From Prochlorococcus marinus str. MIT 1214 (lineage in GTDB: Bacteria > Cyanobacteriota > Cyanobacteriia > PCC-6307 > Cyanobiaceae): 64,000 bases of DNA. Below, piece by piece: positions 34,737 to 42,776 of the stretch. Under the pieces are notes generated by a model. The model had not been told where the DNA came from, made no database searches, and saw nothing but the letters and a program-made list of their open reading frames with translations. The first letter of the stretch is position 1; each line of letters starts with the position of its first letter. The position numbers were made by a program, and so were the translations under genes. The stretch is from positions 496,001-560,000 of the forward strand of contig NZ_CP114777.1 of assembly GCF_027359355.1 (NCBI RefSeq), given 5' to 3'.

Positions 34737-34919
34737 CTAGTCTTGCTTCTCTTTCTCTTGGTTAAATTTAAACCAACCGTTTTCTTTTATTCCCCTTCTA
34801 ATCGCAGTAACAAGTGCTCCAAGGAAAAAAGATCCTAATCCAGCAAATATTGCCAGAGTCAGTAAAGGCCTAACTCCGGATACGGCAGTGCTTTGAAGAG
34901 CAGGATCTAACGGACCCAT
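34737..34919 (-). CDS. One-helix membrane protein, 60 residues
   Basis: MGPLDPALQSTAVSGVRPLL, helix TLAIFAGLGSFFLGALVTAI, then basic/charged tail. Looks well conserved in style (no low-complexity). Follows 34935-35099 by 15 bp. Possibly thylakoid. Confidence 0.7.
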   Translation of the reverse strand: MGPLDPALQSTAVSGVRPLLTLAIFAGLGSFFLGALVTAIRRGIKENGWFKFNQEKEKQD

Positions 34920-34934
34920 TAAATTTTTGTTTTA

Positions 34935-35099
34935 TTAGTCGTCATAAACTTTGCATGTTGAAGAAGTTGGGTGGATTTCACATTCTTCTTTCCAATACTC
35001 CTCTCTTGTTTTAACAGGGATTTCGTAATTGAAATCATGCATTACTCGAATATCACTCAACGCGTTTTTGATGAATGAAAATGGGGTTCTGATCTTCAT
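34935..35099 (-). CDS. Small soluble protein, ECEIHPTSSTC motif
   Basis: 54 residues: MKIRTPFSFIKNALSDIRVM, EYWKEECEIHPTSSTCKVYD. Two Cys eight residues apart near the end, as in several small marine-cyanobacterial proteins I recall. Strong RBS (CAGGAGGTTT). Its upstream DNA has CAAGTAGAACAT, loosely like the ECL-family GAGTAGAAAT. Likely one unit with 34737-34919. Confidence 0.7.
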   Translation of the reverse strand: MKIRTPFSFIKNALSDIRVMHDFNYEIPVKTREEYWKEECEIHPTSSTCKVYDD

Positions 35100-35204
35100 A
35101 AACCTCCTGTTCGGGTGTATATGTTCTACTTGATTCCTGTTAATTTAAACACCTCGGTTTTTACTCAAGTACTACTTCCTATCCATTCGATAGGGAACAA
35201 ATAA

Positions 35205-35272
35205 AGGGGTCGACCTATGTCAGCCCCACTAGTTCTGATAGCAATCAGCTGTCAACCTTTTCATTTTGACAG
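35205..35272 (-). terminator. 3' hairpin element after 35275
   Basis: Minus strand GGTTGACAGCTGATTG, then GTGGGGCTGACATAGGTCGA and CCCC followed by TTTATTT. GGGG and CCCC with a short arm can pair. A related sequence follows the fragment at 29651-29801. Confidence 0.5.
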
Positions 35273-35274
35273 GT

Positions 35275-35622
35275 TTAGGAGAAAACTCTTGGGTATGGAG
35301 TTTGTCCGTTCATTAATGATGTGTCTATTGGCTTGCAGATATTCATTAATGCACTCAGTCCAAATCCAGGCCCTGAAGGACCATCAATGAATTCCTGGAA
35401 TTCTTCTATGGAAATCCCTTCTTTTGTTTCCCAAATACAGAAGATAGGACCATTTGCAGTAACAGCATTGGCTGAATGGTTGAAAAACCCTTTTTCTTTG
35501 TTAGCTGCTACAGCCTCATCCCATCCTCCACCAGGAGCCATTGCTGCATAAGCAGTTTCCCACCACCTAGAGGAAGTACCAGCTCTGAATTCGTGATGAA
35601 CGATATAAAAGTTAGAGGACAT
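35275..35622 (-). CDS. Conserved soluble protein, HHEFRAG family
   Basis: 115 residues from ATG 35622. NFYIVHHEFRAGTSSRWWET, PGGGWDEAVAANKEKGFFNH, FCIWETKEGISIEEFQEFID, and PRVFS at the end. Predicted ferredoxin-like alpha-beta fold. A 3' fragment lies at 29651. Function unknown. Confidence 0.7.
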   Translation of the reverse strand: MSSNFYIVHHEFRAGTSSRWWETAYAAMAPGGGWDEAVAANKEKGFFNHSANAVTANGPIFCIWETKEGISIEEFQEFIDGPSGPGFGLSALMNICKPIDTSLMNGQTPYPRVFS

Positions 35623-35780
35623 TGAGAATTTATTTTGCAGCATATTTTTAACTTAAAAAACGTTTTTTCTGTTTATTCATCCTGCTTTCATGACTTTGAT
35701 GTTGTTAAAGGTAAAAATTACTACATGCATTAACTTCCGCCTAAGGATAGCTATAAACAAGGAGTAAATGATTGATACGC

Positions 35781-35978
35781 ATGTCTAAGAGAACATGGAT
35801 GAGCGGTTTTAAATTAAATATTCATGCACCAGGGACTGGATTTGCACTGATGCTTTTAGCTCTAACTCAAGTTCCAGTAGCAATTAAAACCACAGCGGAA
35901 ATTTATTGTATGGAAAAGCTAGGTCAGAAATTTAATTCAGCAGTCGTAGCAATTATTCAATGTAATGGTGGTAAATGA
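35781..35978 (+). CDS. Small membrane or exported protein
   Basis: 65 residues from ATG 35781. Basic start, hydrophobic segment GFALMLLALTQVPVAI, then EIYCMEKLGQKFNSAVVAII and QCNGGK. Two Cys in the last part. Export is possible; no clear cleavage site. Confidence 0.55.
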   Translation: MSKRTWMSGFKLNIHAPGTGFALMLLALTQVPVAIKTTAEIYCMEKLGQKFNSAVVAIIQCNGGK

Positions 35979-36091
35979 ATCTTTATTTGTTTTCTAGTTT
36001 CTTTTAGCTGATCTAGTACAACTCATCTTCTTGCTGTAAATAAAGTTACGCTGAAATTTAAGGAATTAATCCAAATACTGCTAGGCGGTGG

Positions 36092-36160
36092 TCAATTGCT
36101 TAGAAACGGGCGTAAAGGGCAAACAAAATTCCACCAATAAACTCTCCTAGTCAGAGTCAT
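36092..36160 (-). CDS. Possible 22-residue peptide
   Basis: MTLTRRVYWWNFVCPLRPFL then SN. Aromatic and basic. Last frame of the cassette 36556 to 36092; the DNA just after it (TTGACCACCGCCTA) also follows 50130-50261. Confidence 0.35.
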   Translation of the reverse strand: MTLTRRVYWWNFVCPLRPFLSN

Positions 36161-36197
36161 GATTTCTTCTTTGGTTGTAGTGAAGTATATGTTGGCA

Positions 36198-36305
36198 TTA
36201 CATGCACTGGCGAAGTCTATTAACAAGGATTGTTGAAAAACCAATGAACAGTCCCGCTGGAATAGCCAAGCTGGCAATAATTGTTGCTTCGTTGATTCCG
36301 TACAT
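36198..36305 (-). CDS. One-helix membrane protein, 35 residues
   Basis: MYGINEATIIASLAIPAGLF, then IGFSTILVNRLRQCM. Starts 4 bp after the stop of 36310-36435. Single helix with basic C-terminus. Confidence 0.55.
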   Translation of the reverse strand: MYGINEATIIASLAIPAGLFIGFSTILVNRLRQCM

Positions 36306-36309
36306 AGTT

Positions 36310-36435
36310 TTAAGCGTTGGCTTTGCTTAGACGTAGTTTTAAATAAATATTGTTTAGTGGCTCTTTTATAGAAAGTATTTTTCCGTAGAAATCTACGCAA
36401 TGTTGAATTAAAGGCTTGAAAGGATTCATGTCCAT
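36310..36435 (-). CDS. NPFKP/DFYGK small protein
   Basis: 41 residues: MDMNPFKPLIQHCVDFYGKI, LSIKEPLNNIYLKLRLSK. The NPF(K)P start recurs in 2509-2676, 46841-46915 and 62371-62436; the DFYGK part in the broken 20449-20583. Amphipathic, basic end. Function unknown. Confidence 0.6.
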   Translation of the reverse strand: MDMNPFKPLIQHCVDFYGKILSIKEPLNNIYLKLRLSKANA

Positions 36436-36445
36436 TTTTCTAGTC

Positions 36446-36556
36446 CTAAACGATTACTGGATTGGCTACATCAAATGAGCCTGATGCAAGAATTAGCGAA
36501 GGGAAGACTGGGATTTCGACGACCGTCCTCCGATCTAGCTTGATGATGCTTCCGTA
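36446..36556 (-). pseudogene. One-helix gene without a start
   Basis: Frame VVEIPVFPSLILASGSFDVA then NPVIV matches the end of 50391-50501 (IPALLLASGSFNVASSVIV). No ATG, GTG or TTG in the open frame. It shares GTCGTCGAAATCC with the structured repeats at 40901 and 48711. Confidence 0.55.
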
Positions 36557-36604
36557 TCACGCCATCAATATGAGACCATTTTAAAAAGGATTTATTGATT
36601 CCTG

Positions 36605-36628
36605 ATGTTCGGTTGAGGTAGGGCTTCC
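36605..36628 (-). promoter_or_regulatory. Recurrent motif, copy 6
   Basis: Minus strand GGAAGCCCTACCTCAACCGA then ACAT, about 50 bp before the start-less one-helix frame and 4 bp after the pseudogene at 36633. Confidence 0.6.
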
Positions 36629-36632
36629 CCTT

Positions 36633-36872
36633 CTATTTTTTCTTTTTCTTGCTGTAATCCCTCTTGATTTCAACCTTGTTGCCTCGCAAATCAAGAGGAC
36701 CTAAATACATTTCCTCACCCAGTAGATCGTTTAGTTGCTCTTCCGTCATTGGTTCAAGTGCAGGTGCTTCAGCTATTTACTCTTGCGGTATTAGCGCAAC
36801 ATCATCCGCTTGGACTGCTAAAGGAAAGAGAAACAAAAGCAAAACAAGAACAAAAGCAAAAAGTTTTTTCAC
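36633..36872 (-). pseudogene. Small secreted protein with a nonsense codon
   Basis: 80 codons from GTG 36872: signal peptide (KKLFAFVLVLLLFLFPLAVQ then AD), TAA at codon 32 (36777-36779), then EPMTEEQLNDLLGEEMYLGP. Family of 1408-1659 and 41053-41268. One base change (e.g. from GAA or CAA) explains the stop. Confidence 0.75.
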
Positions 36873-36989
36873 CTAATCCAACCTATCTGCATAATCTCTG
36901 AGAATTTCTGCAATCACATTTGGTGGGATTTCTTCTTGAGCGTCCTTGCAAAGATCAAAGAACTTGTCCATGAACTCTTTTCTGGTCAT
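36873..36989 (-). CDS. Small helical protein, 38 residues
   Basis: MTRKEFMDKFFDLCKDAQEE, VIAEILRDYADRLD. Same short two-helix family as 23575-23730. Its stop abuts the GTG of the pseudogene at 36872. Confidence 0.55.
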   Translation of the reverse strand: MTRKEFMDKFFDLCKDAQEEIPPNVIAEILRDYADRLD

Positions 36990-37131
36990 GTTCCTGAATG
37001 GGCCAAATTTTCTCTATTAAAGGCTCAAACTCTCTTTTGTAGCTCTCGGCACTAATACTCAAATTTTATTTACATATGGACAAATGGTTATCGTTTTCGC
37101 TTGAGTGTACATACAAGTCCTTACTTCGACT

Positions 37132-37296
37132 ATGGATTCTTTTTCTAAAGATACACATAGGTACGCTTTCGCGTTAGTTAAAGCCGCTCGAACAATGCCT
37201 GTAGATATGGCTGAAAAGCTCAATCATATAAGGCAATTAAGATTCAACGTTCAATTAAAGGAATTGAGAAAAAGAATCAACAGAAGAATCACTTAG
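37132..37296 (+). CDS. Basic helical protein, twin of 16374
   Basis: 54 residues, KDTHRYAFALVKAARTMPVD, HIRQLRFNVQLKELRKRINR. Near-identical to 16374-16538, including upstream bases. Both copies intact, so the protein seems to be under selection. Confidence 0.7.
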   Translation: MDSFSKDTHRYAFALVKAARTMPVDMAEKLNHIRQLRFNVQLKELRKRINRRIT

Positions 37297-37603
37297 CACT
37301 GAACTTTTTACGAATACTATGTCTCTTTTATTAAGGATAATTAGTAGATGTCTTTCTATTACTTAACTCAGTATTTGTATATGTGGACGAGCTTCTATGC
37401 TTTTTCCTTAAGCTATTACGCCTGAATAAGCAATGGCTGTGAATATTGTTATCTTTGATATCAAAAAGAAATTTATACGCTTATTCACTTTTAGGACATT
37501 ACATGGAATAAAAAAATCTGGAAAAAGCTAATTAAAAACAATGATGTGGTAGCTGTTATCGACATAAAATGTTGCAACTACAAATTTAGATATTGCTTTC
37601 TTA
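37297..37603. other. Gap without intact gene
   Basis: About 300 bp. TTGTATATGTGGACGAGCTT at about 37375 resembles DNA at the start of the genes at 22988 and 40238, so a remnant of that family may lie here. Confidence 0.4.
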
Positions 37604-37813
37604 TTGATAATTTCTAGTTCCATCAGAGATCACGAATCTGCCAAAAAAGTTATATTAGGTGAATTGGTATTGATGCTTTGCCTCTTAATAGTTGCAGTAT
37701 TTAATACTCTTAATGCAGGAGTCATTGTTGATGCTGGTCCACCTCCACCGTTTTGGATTGTTCTAATTACAAACCCAATTTTGTGTACTTATGGATTACT
37801 AAAAGGTGAATAA
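37604..37813 (+). pseudogene. N-terminally truncated copy of 47074 protein
   Basis: 69 codons from TTG 37604; relatives' sequence VATTNLDIAFLLI continues upstream to a stop. KKVILGELVLMLCLLIVAVF matches 47074-47466. Only the last two of about four membrane segments remain. Its stop overlaps the next ATG region (TAAATG), so it may still be translated. Confidence 0.55.
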
Positions 37814-38362
37814 ATGAAACGCTTACTACTTCCACTACTCGCTGCTCTTGCTTTCCCTACTACTACACAGGCTGAAATAAGTGATGAAATTCATAAACGC
37901 TGTCTCGATGCTAGAGATTATTCAGGCTGCGTAAGAACAAACCAAAGTTCAAGTCTTAAGCTCATAAAAGAAATTACTGGTATAGGCGTTAATCTTTTCC
38001 TAAATACTGAAACTTCTGAAATAATAATAAAATCAATTATTAATGGAACTCCTGCCTCTAATGCAGATATTGAATCAGGTGACGTAATTCTTGAGGTAGA
38101 TGGGAAGTCAACTAAAGGAGTGGGTATAGAAGAAGTAATTGAATTAATTAAAGGACCAAAAGATAAACCAGTAAAATTAGTTCTTGGAAGACCAAACCAA
38201 AAAGGAAAAAGGAAAAAAATTAAAATTCGCTTGGTTAGAGATACTTTTGAAATTCCAAATAACGAATATCTGAATCAAATGAAGATAAGAGAATGGTTGA
38301 ATCGAGAGTTGCCATCAGACTTAGACTCGATGTTGCAGCGAAACGGAAAATCATTGAGATAA
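37814..38362 (+). CDS. Exported PDZ-domain protein
   Basis: 182 residues. Signal peptide (MKRLLLPLLAALAFPTTTQA), two Cys (CLDARDYSGC), then a PDZ domain at about 50-135: GIGVNLFLNT, SIINGTPASNADIESGDVIL, VDGKSTKGVGIEEVIELIKG, VKLVLGR. No protease domain, so it is a stand-alone periplasmic PDZ protein, perhaps recognising C-termini of partners. Confidence 0.85.
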   Translation: MKRLLLPLLAALAFPTTTQAEISDEIHKRCLDARDYSGCVRTNQSSSLKLIKEITGIGVNLFLNTETSEIIIKSIINGTPASNADIESGDVILEVDGKSTKGVGIEEVIELIKGPKDKPVKLVLGRPNQKGKRKKIKIRLVRDTFEIPNNEYLNQMKIREWLNRELPSDLDSMLQRNGKSLR

Positions 38363-38453
38363 CAGCGATCATCAGGGTCCTTTATTGACGGGATGATGTG
38401 GGTCATCCGAAGAGACATTTGCTATCTAGCATCAACTATCCCTAAATAGACAA

Positions 38454-38987
38454 CTAAGGAATCCGTCCATGAGCCTGTAGCTCATCCGTAAATCCAAAAG
38501 CCAGTGGACTGGTAAGACGATCAGGGAAAAGAACACCATCCAAGTGATCATTTTCATGCTGAACGACCCGTGCATGGAAGTCTTGAAATTCTTCTGTATG
38601 GGAAGCTCCCTCTTGGTCTTGCCATCTCAGGTGAATATGTCTCCAACGCTGCACCTCACCGCGCAAGCGAGGTACGCTGAGGCAACCCTCCCAACCAGCG
38701 ATCAATTCCTCTCCAATTGATTTGATAACAGGATTGATCAATACAAGTTCAGGTAAAGGAGGAGCATCGGGGTATCGAGGGTTTTGGTCCATACCAACAA
38801 CAAGAACCCTCCAAGGTTCATCGATCTGTGGTGCAGCTAGCCCTGCTCCAGAACAAGCCAATTTAGTATCGAACAGATCGTCTATCAGGTCCTGTAGACG
38901 TTGACTGCCAAACCAGTCATCAGGGACTTCTTCTGCGCGACTGCGCAATGCCGGATGACCAATTCGTAGAACATTCCGAATCCCCAT
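38454..38987 (-). CDS. def: Peptide deformylase
   Basis: 177 residues. All three motifs are present: GAGLAAPQ (about 47-54), EGCLSVP (about 99-105) and HENDHLDG (about 142-149), with Cys and two His binding the catalytic metal and Glu acting in catalysis. Removes formyl from nascent N-terminal Met. G+C is clearly higher than in neighbours, so this is either a conserved core gene or one of different origin. Lies alone, flanked by unrelated genes. Confidence 0.95.
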   Translation of the reverse strand: MGIRNVLRIGHPALRSRAEEVPDDWFGSQRLQDLIDDLFDTKLACSGAGLAAPQIDEPWRVLVVGMDQNPRYPDAPPLPELVLINPVIKSIGEELIAGWEGCLSVPRLRGEVQRWRHIHLRWQDQEGASHTEEFQDFHARVVQHENDHLDGVLFPDRLTSPLAFGFTDELQAHGRIP

Positions 38988-39147
38988 ATACCAATCATTT
39001 CATCAGCAATAGTTTACCTCGACTAGGCGCATGTGAATGATATTAGTTTTGAAGAATACTTATGTCAGAAGAACCTAAAAGGATGGCCTTTCGCCTAGAG
39101 AATCTAGAAGATATATGCGAAGCTCAGTTGACTTGTAATTATTTTGG

Positions 39148-39426
39148 ATGGCTCTGGAGACTACAGTATTTACTTTCAAGATTTCTGTTCCGTTTGCAGA
39201 TTGGTCTAAGGGATTTGATAGTCCTGAGGTTGTTGCAATGCACGAGGCTAACGCAATAAAGCCCTTATACAGAGGTGTTTGCAAAGATGATCCTGAATCA
39301 GTTGTTGTGATCCATCAAGCAGAAGAGGGTATTGCAAAAGCTTTTTTTGAAGCAAGTAGAGGAGCTGTTGAAGCTACAGGTCATATATATGACTCAACCG
39401 TTATTACCAGTTACTTAGCAGGTTAA
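39148..39426 (+). CDS. DUF3764 family protein
   Basis: 92 residues. ETTVFTFKISVPFADWSKGF, EANAIKPLYRGVCKDDPESV, VVIHQAEEGIAKAFFEAS match what I recall of DUF3764, a small cyanobacterial alpha-beta family. Cytosolic; role unknown. Only 5 bp before 39432. Confidence 0.8.
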   Translation: MALETTVFTFKISVPFADWSKGFDSPEVVAMHEANAIKPLYRGVCKDDPESVVVIHQAEEGIAKAFFEASRGAVEATGHIYDSTVITSYLAG

Positions 39427-39431
39427 GAGAA

Positions 39432-39695
39432 ATGGAAAAACTCTTTATTGTATGTACTTTTGACTGTTCCTTTGAGTACTACGAAGAAACTATTGAAAAT
39501 TTTGTCAAAGAATATGGAGATGGAGTTGTTATTGACTATGACCTAAACAAAATCAATGATCATAAATCACACTCTTTCTATAACGTCACAAGCTTAGATG
39601 CTTTTGCGAAAATCCTCGATAATCCTTTTGCTAGGGAATGGGACAAAGCTAACAACTGCAAAGATATTGTTTATAGGCTAGAAGGACCTTTGTAG
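39432..39695 (+). CDS. Conserved hypothetical, intact copy of three
   Basis: 87 residues: MEKLFIVCTFDCSFEYYEET, YGDGVVIDYDLNKINDHKSH, NNCKDIVYRLEGP. Two decayed copies at 15391 and 17193. Probably cotranscribed with 39148-39426. Alternating strands and helices like a small ferredoxin-like fold. Confidence 0.75.
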   Translation: MEKLFIVCTFDCSFEYYEETIENFVKEYGDGVVIDYDLNKINDHKSHSFYNVTSLDAFAKILDNPFAREWDKANNCKDIVYRLEGPL

Positions 39696-39855
39696 GGTCT
39701 TGTTAGACCAAATATAAATTTTCATAAGCGTCATTTTATTTATATTTCGGTATACTCAATTAATCAGTAGTAGCAAGCGATCTTGGTCGTAAAGGCCGTA
39801 TCTAATTCTTCGGTTTAGAACATTTTAAATTCCATGTAGTCGAGTCAAAGTAAAT

Positions 39856-40131
39856 ATGTCCTTTGAAATGAATGTAATGTATTCCTCTTTATTTGATGCA
39901 GTATTCGCTGATTCATTCTTATCTCCTGTGAGAACAGTTTATGTAGTTTCTGATAGTCAGTTGGAAGAAATCAAACGAAGCCAAAGAGAAGAAGAACTCG
40001 AGAATATCAAAACTTCGCGAAAGAGATTGGAGGAGAGTTATCAGGCTCGTGTAAAGGTTCTTGATGATCGTGAGCATGAGCTTCAAGAGGATATCAAATC
40101 TCTTGCTCCAGCTAAGAAGGAGAAAGAGTAA
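39856..40131 (+). CDS. Coiled-coil protein, 91 residues
   Basis: First 30 residues mixed hydrophobic (MYSSLFDAVFADSFL), then a long charged helix from SQLEEIKRSQREEELENIKT to the end (KEKE). Likely a dimeric coiled coil. Terminator downstream. Function unknown. Confidence 0.7.
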   Translation: MSFEMNVMYSSLFDAVFADSFLSPVRTVYVVSDSQLEEIKRSQREEELENIKTSRKRLEESYQARVKVLDDREHELQEDIKSLAPAKKEKE

Positions 40132-40176
40132 GTCACTGCTTAGTAAATACAGTCAGTGGATGAGAGACGATCATGA

Positions 40177-40198
40177 GGGGGCACTTTGCCCCCTTTTT
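40177..40198 (+). terminator. Rho-independent terminator
   Basis: GGGGGCA, 3-nt loop, TGCCCCC, then five T. 46 bp after the stop of 39856-40131. Confidence 0.9.
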
Positions 40199-40237
40199 CT
40201 ATTGCTTTCTCTCTGTAATACGAAAATTCCAGTTTGT

Positions 40238-40485
40238 ATGAGAAGAAAGTCTTCGACACTTTTGCGTAATTTATTTTTTCTTCCCCTGGCGGTATTACTG
40301 ACTGGATGCATGGTGCTGGAGGAGGTGGTAGCGGCTATGGAATAGGTGCTTTAGATTTTATGGATATAGATGGCGCAGGCAATTTCACTTGTGATTCTGT
40401 AAAAGGTAGTGGAGGTTCTACATCAGATTTTTGTACTACAGGAGAATACTCATATCTACGTGACTTCGATTCAGTCCTAGAATAA
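40238..40485 (+). pseudogene. Frameshifted lipoprotein
   Basis: ATG 40238 gives MRRKSSTLLRNLFFLPLAVL then LTGC, a good lipobox. A shift of one base right after the Cys codon would join it to HGAGGGGSGYGIGALDF, FTCDSVKGSGGSTSDFCTTG and a stop at 40485, matching 22988-23275. As read, the first frame ends at 40345. Either a sequencing/true frameshift or programmed slippage; the former is likelier. Confidence 0.6.
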
Positions 40486-40900
40486 GTTGGGCGATGGTTT
40501 ATGGCCTAGAAAGTTTATGGAGAGCCTTATCAGATTTTTTTAAAATTTTTAGAGCCTCTTTTCTTGAAGTACAAGCATCCGCTTTGGCTTGAAGTTTTAA
40601 AACTTTCGCGTGTTGTTTCTCTAAGTTCATCCAACATTGGATAAAAACGAAGAAAGCAAACTAGCAGCTTTAGACCATAACCGAGGAAAGCTGACACGTA
40701 AGGTTTTCTAATTAGTATATTTTGAGCTCTCCAATAGACTCCCCCTTTTTTCAAGGGGGGCACTAACTTTAATAGTTACTTTAAGCTCCTAATTTGAGTC
40801 TCGAAGTGAATTGGTTACGCCCTGTATGTAGGAAATGTAAGGCTTAACATTAGTTTTTGTTGACAAAAAAAGTAAAGACCCAATGAGCTTTTTATGATTT
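40486..40900. other. Gap with a G-rich hairpin
   Basis: About 415 bp. ACTCCCCCTT and AAGGGGGGC at 40740-40762 can pair. A GTG-started minus frame across it (to 40530) is not convincing. Confidence 0.45.
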
Positions 40901-40990
40901 GCGAGGAAAGGAACAGGATTTCGACGACTGTCCCCTTCTCTGACTGGCTTGATCCGCAACACAGCCTTAAACCCTGTTACTTACTCTCGC
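40901..40990 (-). ncRNA. Candidate structured RNA, copy A
   Basis: Minus strand: closing stem GCGAG/CTCGC about 90 nt apart, inner hairpin GACAGTCGTCGAAATCCTGT, and TTGCGGATCAA between. Copy B at 48711-48795 keeps the same closing and inner stems with changes in the linkers. Each is preceded, about 35 bp upstream on the same strand, by the recurrent ACCGAAC motif. The inner arm looks a little like a tRNA T-arm, but no full tRNA fold is seen. A minus frame is open here but not in copy B, arguing for RNA. Confidence 0.45.
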
Positions 40991-41024
40991 ATTTGATTAG
41001 TCCAAGTAGAAGTTCTCTAAACTG

Positions 41025-41049
41025 ATGATCGGTTGAGGTAGGGCTTTCC
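41025..41049 (-). promoter_or_regulatory. Recurrent motif, copy 7
   Basis: Minus strand GGAAAGCCCTACCTCAACCG then ATCAT. Lies between the stop of 41053-41268 and candidate RNA A. Confidence 0.6.
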
Positions 41050-41052
41050 TAT

Positions 41053-41268
41053 CTATTTTTTCTTTGGCTTGTCGTAATTAAATTTGGTCAAAGCTTTGTT
41101 GCCTTGCCAAGAAAGAGTGCCTTGATAAATGTCCTCCCCTTGTAAAAATCTAATTACCTCTTTCGACATTGGATCAGGTGAAGATGAATCAGCTATTTCC
41201 TCTGATTGAACTTCTAAAGGACAGAAAAACAAAAGAAGACCAAGAGCAAGCGATAAGAGTTTTTTCAT
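41053..41268 (-). CDS. Small secreted protein (GExxYxG family)
   Basis: 71 residues, signal peptide (KKLLSLALGLLLFFCPLEVQ then SEE), then MSKEVIRFLQGEDIYQGTLS and a Lys-rich end. Intact member of the family of 1408-1659; sister of the pseudogene at 36633, which has the same motif 3' of it. Export expected; role unknown. Confidence 0.75.
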   Translation of the reverse strand: MKKLLSLALGLLLFFCPLEVQSEEIADSSSPDPMSKEVIRFLQGEDIYQGTLSWQGNKALTKFNYDKPKKK

Positions 41269-41302
41269 TGCTTTTGTAAGGGTTTCAATTCAATGAGAAA
41301 AA

Positions 41303-41599
41303 TTATGTTTTTTCAATTGGTGCCATTGTTAATCCTTTGCTGACAAGCTGCTGATGATATAGCTCTGCCTGTTCAAGAGGGCCTCTCCATACTTTCGCCG
41401 AACCTTCCCTATCTACTTCGAAGGCAAGTTCCCATGATCTTTTTTCACTCATTCCTGGGATGATTGTCTCAAGACAATTAGCCACATGTTCAAACGAATT
41501 AAAATTGTCATCAAGAACTATTACCCTTGCTTCTGGATATTTCTTTTTTGTTGTCTTTGGATCTATGACTGTAGTAGTTATATCAGTAATTTGATCCAT
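41303..41599 (-). CDS. clpS: ClpS, ClpAP/ClpC protease adaptor
   Basis: 98 residues from ATG 41599 (MDQITDITTTVIDPK). RVIVLDDNFNSFEHVANCLE, IIPGMSEKRSWELAFEVDRE and GPLEQAELYHQQLVSKGLTM are ClpS core blocks; DDNFNSFEHV corresponds to the N-degron contact region. ClpS delivers substrates to the Clp chaperone. The ATG directly follows a hairpin and U-run leader. Confidence 0.93.
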   Translation of the reverse strand: MDQITDITTTVIDPKTTKKKYPEARVIVLDDNFNSFEHVANCLETIIPGMSEKRSWELAFEVDREGSAKVWRGPLEQAELYHQQLVSKGLTMAPIEKT

Positions 41600-41650
41600 A
41601 AAGATGGGGGCCAAAGCCACAAGATAAATCAGCTTTCAGCCTGGCTTTCA
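41600..41650 (-). promoter_or_regulatory. clpS leader hairpin
   Basis: Minus strand GCTGATTTATCTTGTGGCTT, TGGCCCCCATCTTT, then ATG. GTGGC/GGCC(CC) can pair weakly. A second copy of this leader, with the first codons GTGGATCAA, is at 49012-49070 without the gene. Confidence 0.5.
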
Positions 41651-41767
41651 GCTTAACTGCTAGGAGTTGATCTGCAAGAAAAATAGTTTACTTTTCAGCA
41701 TCTTCTTTTTTAAAGAACATCCTTTTTTCATAAACTGTGGTCTAATAAATTTTTATAAATTTAATTG

Positions 41768-42070
41768 ATGCAAACTTACGTAGTTCATTGGCAGTTCCCT
41801 AATCAAGAAGCACACATAAAAGGCTGTGATGCATTTGCTGAATATCTTGAAGGCGGTGCTGAGTATGACAAATTTGAAGGTTTTGAAGTCGTTTTAAGAG
41901 TTGTAAATCCTGAGGGTGCTAACGGATGGGAAATCGTTAAAGCCTCAGACCACAAAGCTGTTTGGAAATCTTGTCATCCTTGGTGTGCTGGATTTGGAGT
42001 TGATATTGAAGTGGTTCCAGTACTCACAGATAGTGAGTTTCTAGAAGTTCACAACGAAATCAAGTCGTAA
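41768..42070 (+). CDS. DUF3303-like protein
   Basis: 100 residues from ATG 41768. MQTYVVHWQFPNQEAHIKGC, GFEVVLRVVNPEGANGWEIV, KASDHKAVWKSCHPWCAGFG, VVPVLTDSEF. Alpha-beta barrel-like, with WKSC-x2-WC. The pseudogene at 4285 is its copy. Role unknown. Confidence 0.75.
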   Translation: MQTYVVHWQFPNQEAHIKGCDAFAEYLEGGAEYDKFEGFEVVLRVVNPEGANGWEIVKASDHKAVWKSCHPWCAGFGVDIEVVPVLTDSEFLEVHNEIKS

Positions 42071-42248
42071 AAGTTACTTGGCTATTAGATAGGGGTATTA
42101 AGTCCCCACAAATAAATCAACTGACAACCGAGCTTTAACCTTCTAATCTAGATACTCCCTTTGAGATGGTTCTTCATAGAAAGCTACCTTTTTTCATACC
42201 AGAAAATATTCAATTAAAAATTCTGGCTGCTTTTCTTGTTCTTCCAAC

Positions 42249-42398
42249 TTATGCGTCAGTTTCTTTTGCTTGTTCAGTTTTTGTTTCTTGATTGGTTTTG
42301 TCTTTTGAACCAGAACAGCCACCTTCACCCCAACCCCATGCAAGAGATGGACTTCCAATAACTGAAAGAGCAAAAAACAATGAAATAACCTTTTTCAC
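42249..42398 (-). CDS. Small secreted GGCS-motif protein
   Basis: 49 residues from GTG 42398. Signal peptide KKVISLFFALSVIGSPSLAW, then GEGGCSGSKDKTNQETKTEQ. Paralog of 1670-1825. Exported, acidic/Lys-rich tail; one Cys. Confidence 0.65.
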   Translation of the reverse strand: MKKVISLFFALSVIGSPSLAWGWGEGGCSGSKDKTNQETKTEQAKETDA

Positions 42399-42479
42399 TT
42401 TGTACTTAAAAGTAGGCTCAACATCTTAAGAGCATTTTTCTTTAGCCGTTAAATCCATTCTAATCACACTAAACATTCA

Positions 42480-42776
42480 TTAATGAGTTACTCCGCCATC
42501 AATGATGGTGATATTAGTATCTGTTGAATTTGCCCAACGTAATTTGCTTAGTTCTTGATATTCAGAACTATTAAAAGCATCAATTGCATCTTGCTTTGAG
42601 GGAAACTCAATAATGACTCCTAATTTTCCACCCTTTCCTTCAACAGTTTCGGCTTCCATATCTTTGGCAAAAACAGAACCACCTACCGAGTCAACCCAAG
42701 GCTGAAAGGCTTCAACATATTCAGCAAAAGCTGGATTCGTAACTGTTGTAGTAACAAGCCAAAGACCCTTAGCCAT
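42480..42776 (-). CDS. DUF1330-like protein
   Basis: 98 residues from ATG 42776. GLWLVTTTVTNPAFAEYVEA, GGKLGVIIEFPSKQDAIDAF, SSEYQELSKLRW: the EFPS and SxEYQ blocks fit the DUF1330 dimeric alpha-beta barrel family. Its 5' end was copied to 34394-34509. Confidence 0.8.
   Translation of the reverse strand: MAKGLWLVTTTVTNPAFAEYVEAFQPWVDSVGGSVFAKDMEAETVEGKGGKLGVIIEFPSKQDAIDAFNSSEYQELSKLRWANSTDTNITIIDGGVTH

Noticed and set aside
40530-40763. 77-codon minus-strand frame
   Set aside because: Starts at GTG inside a C/G-run hairpin, has no relative and no clear ribosome-binding site.
40901-40990. tRNA gene suggested by the T-arm-like hairpin
   Set aside because: Loop is too long and no anticodon or D arm can be placed; kept as a candidate RNA of other type.
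40800-40990. Protein frame on the minus strand across candidate RNA A
   Set aside because: Open here but closed by stops in copy B, while the stems are kept in both.
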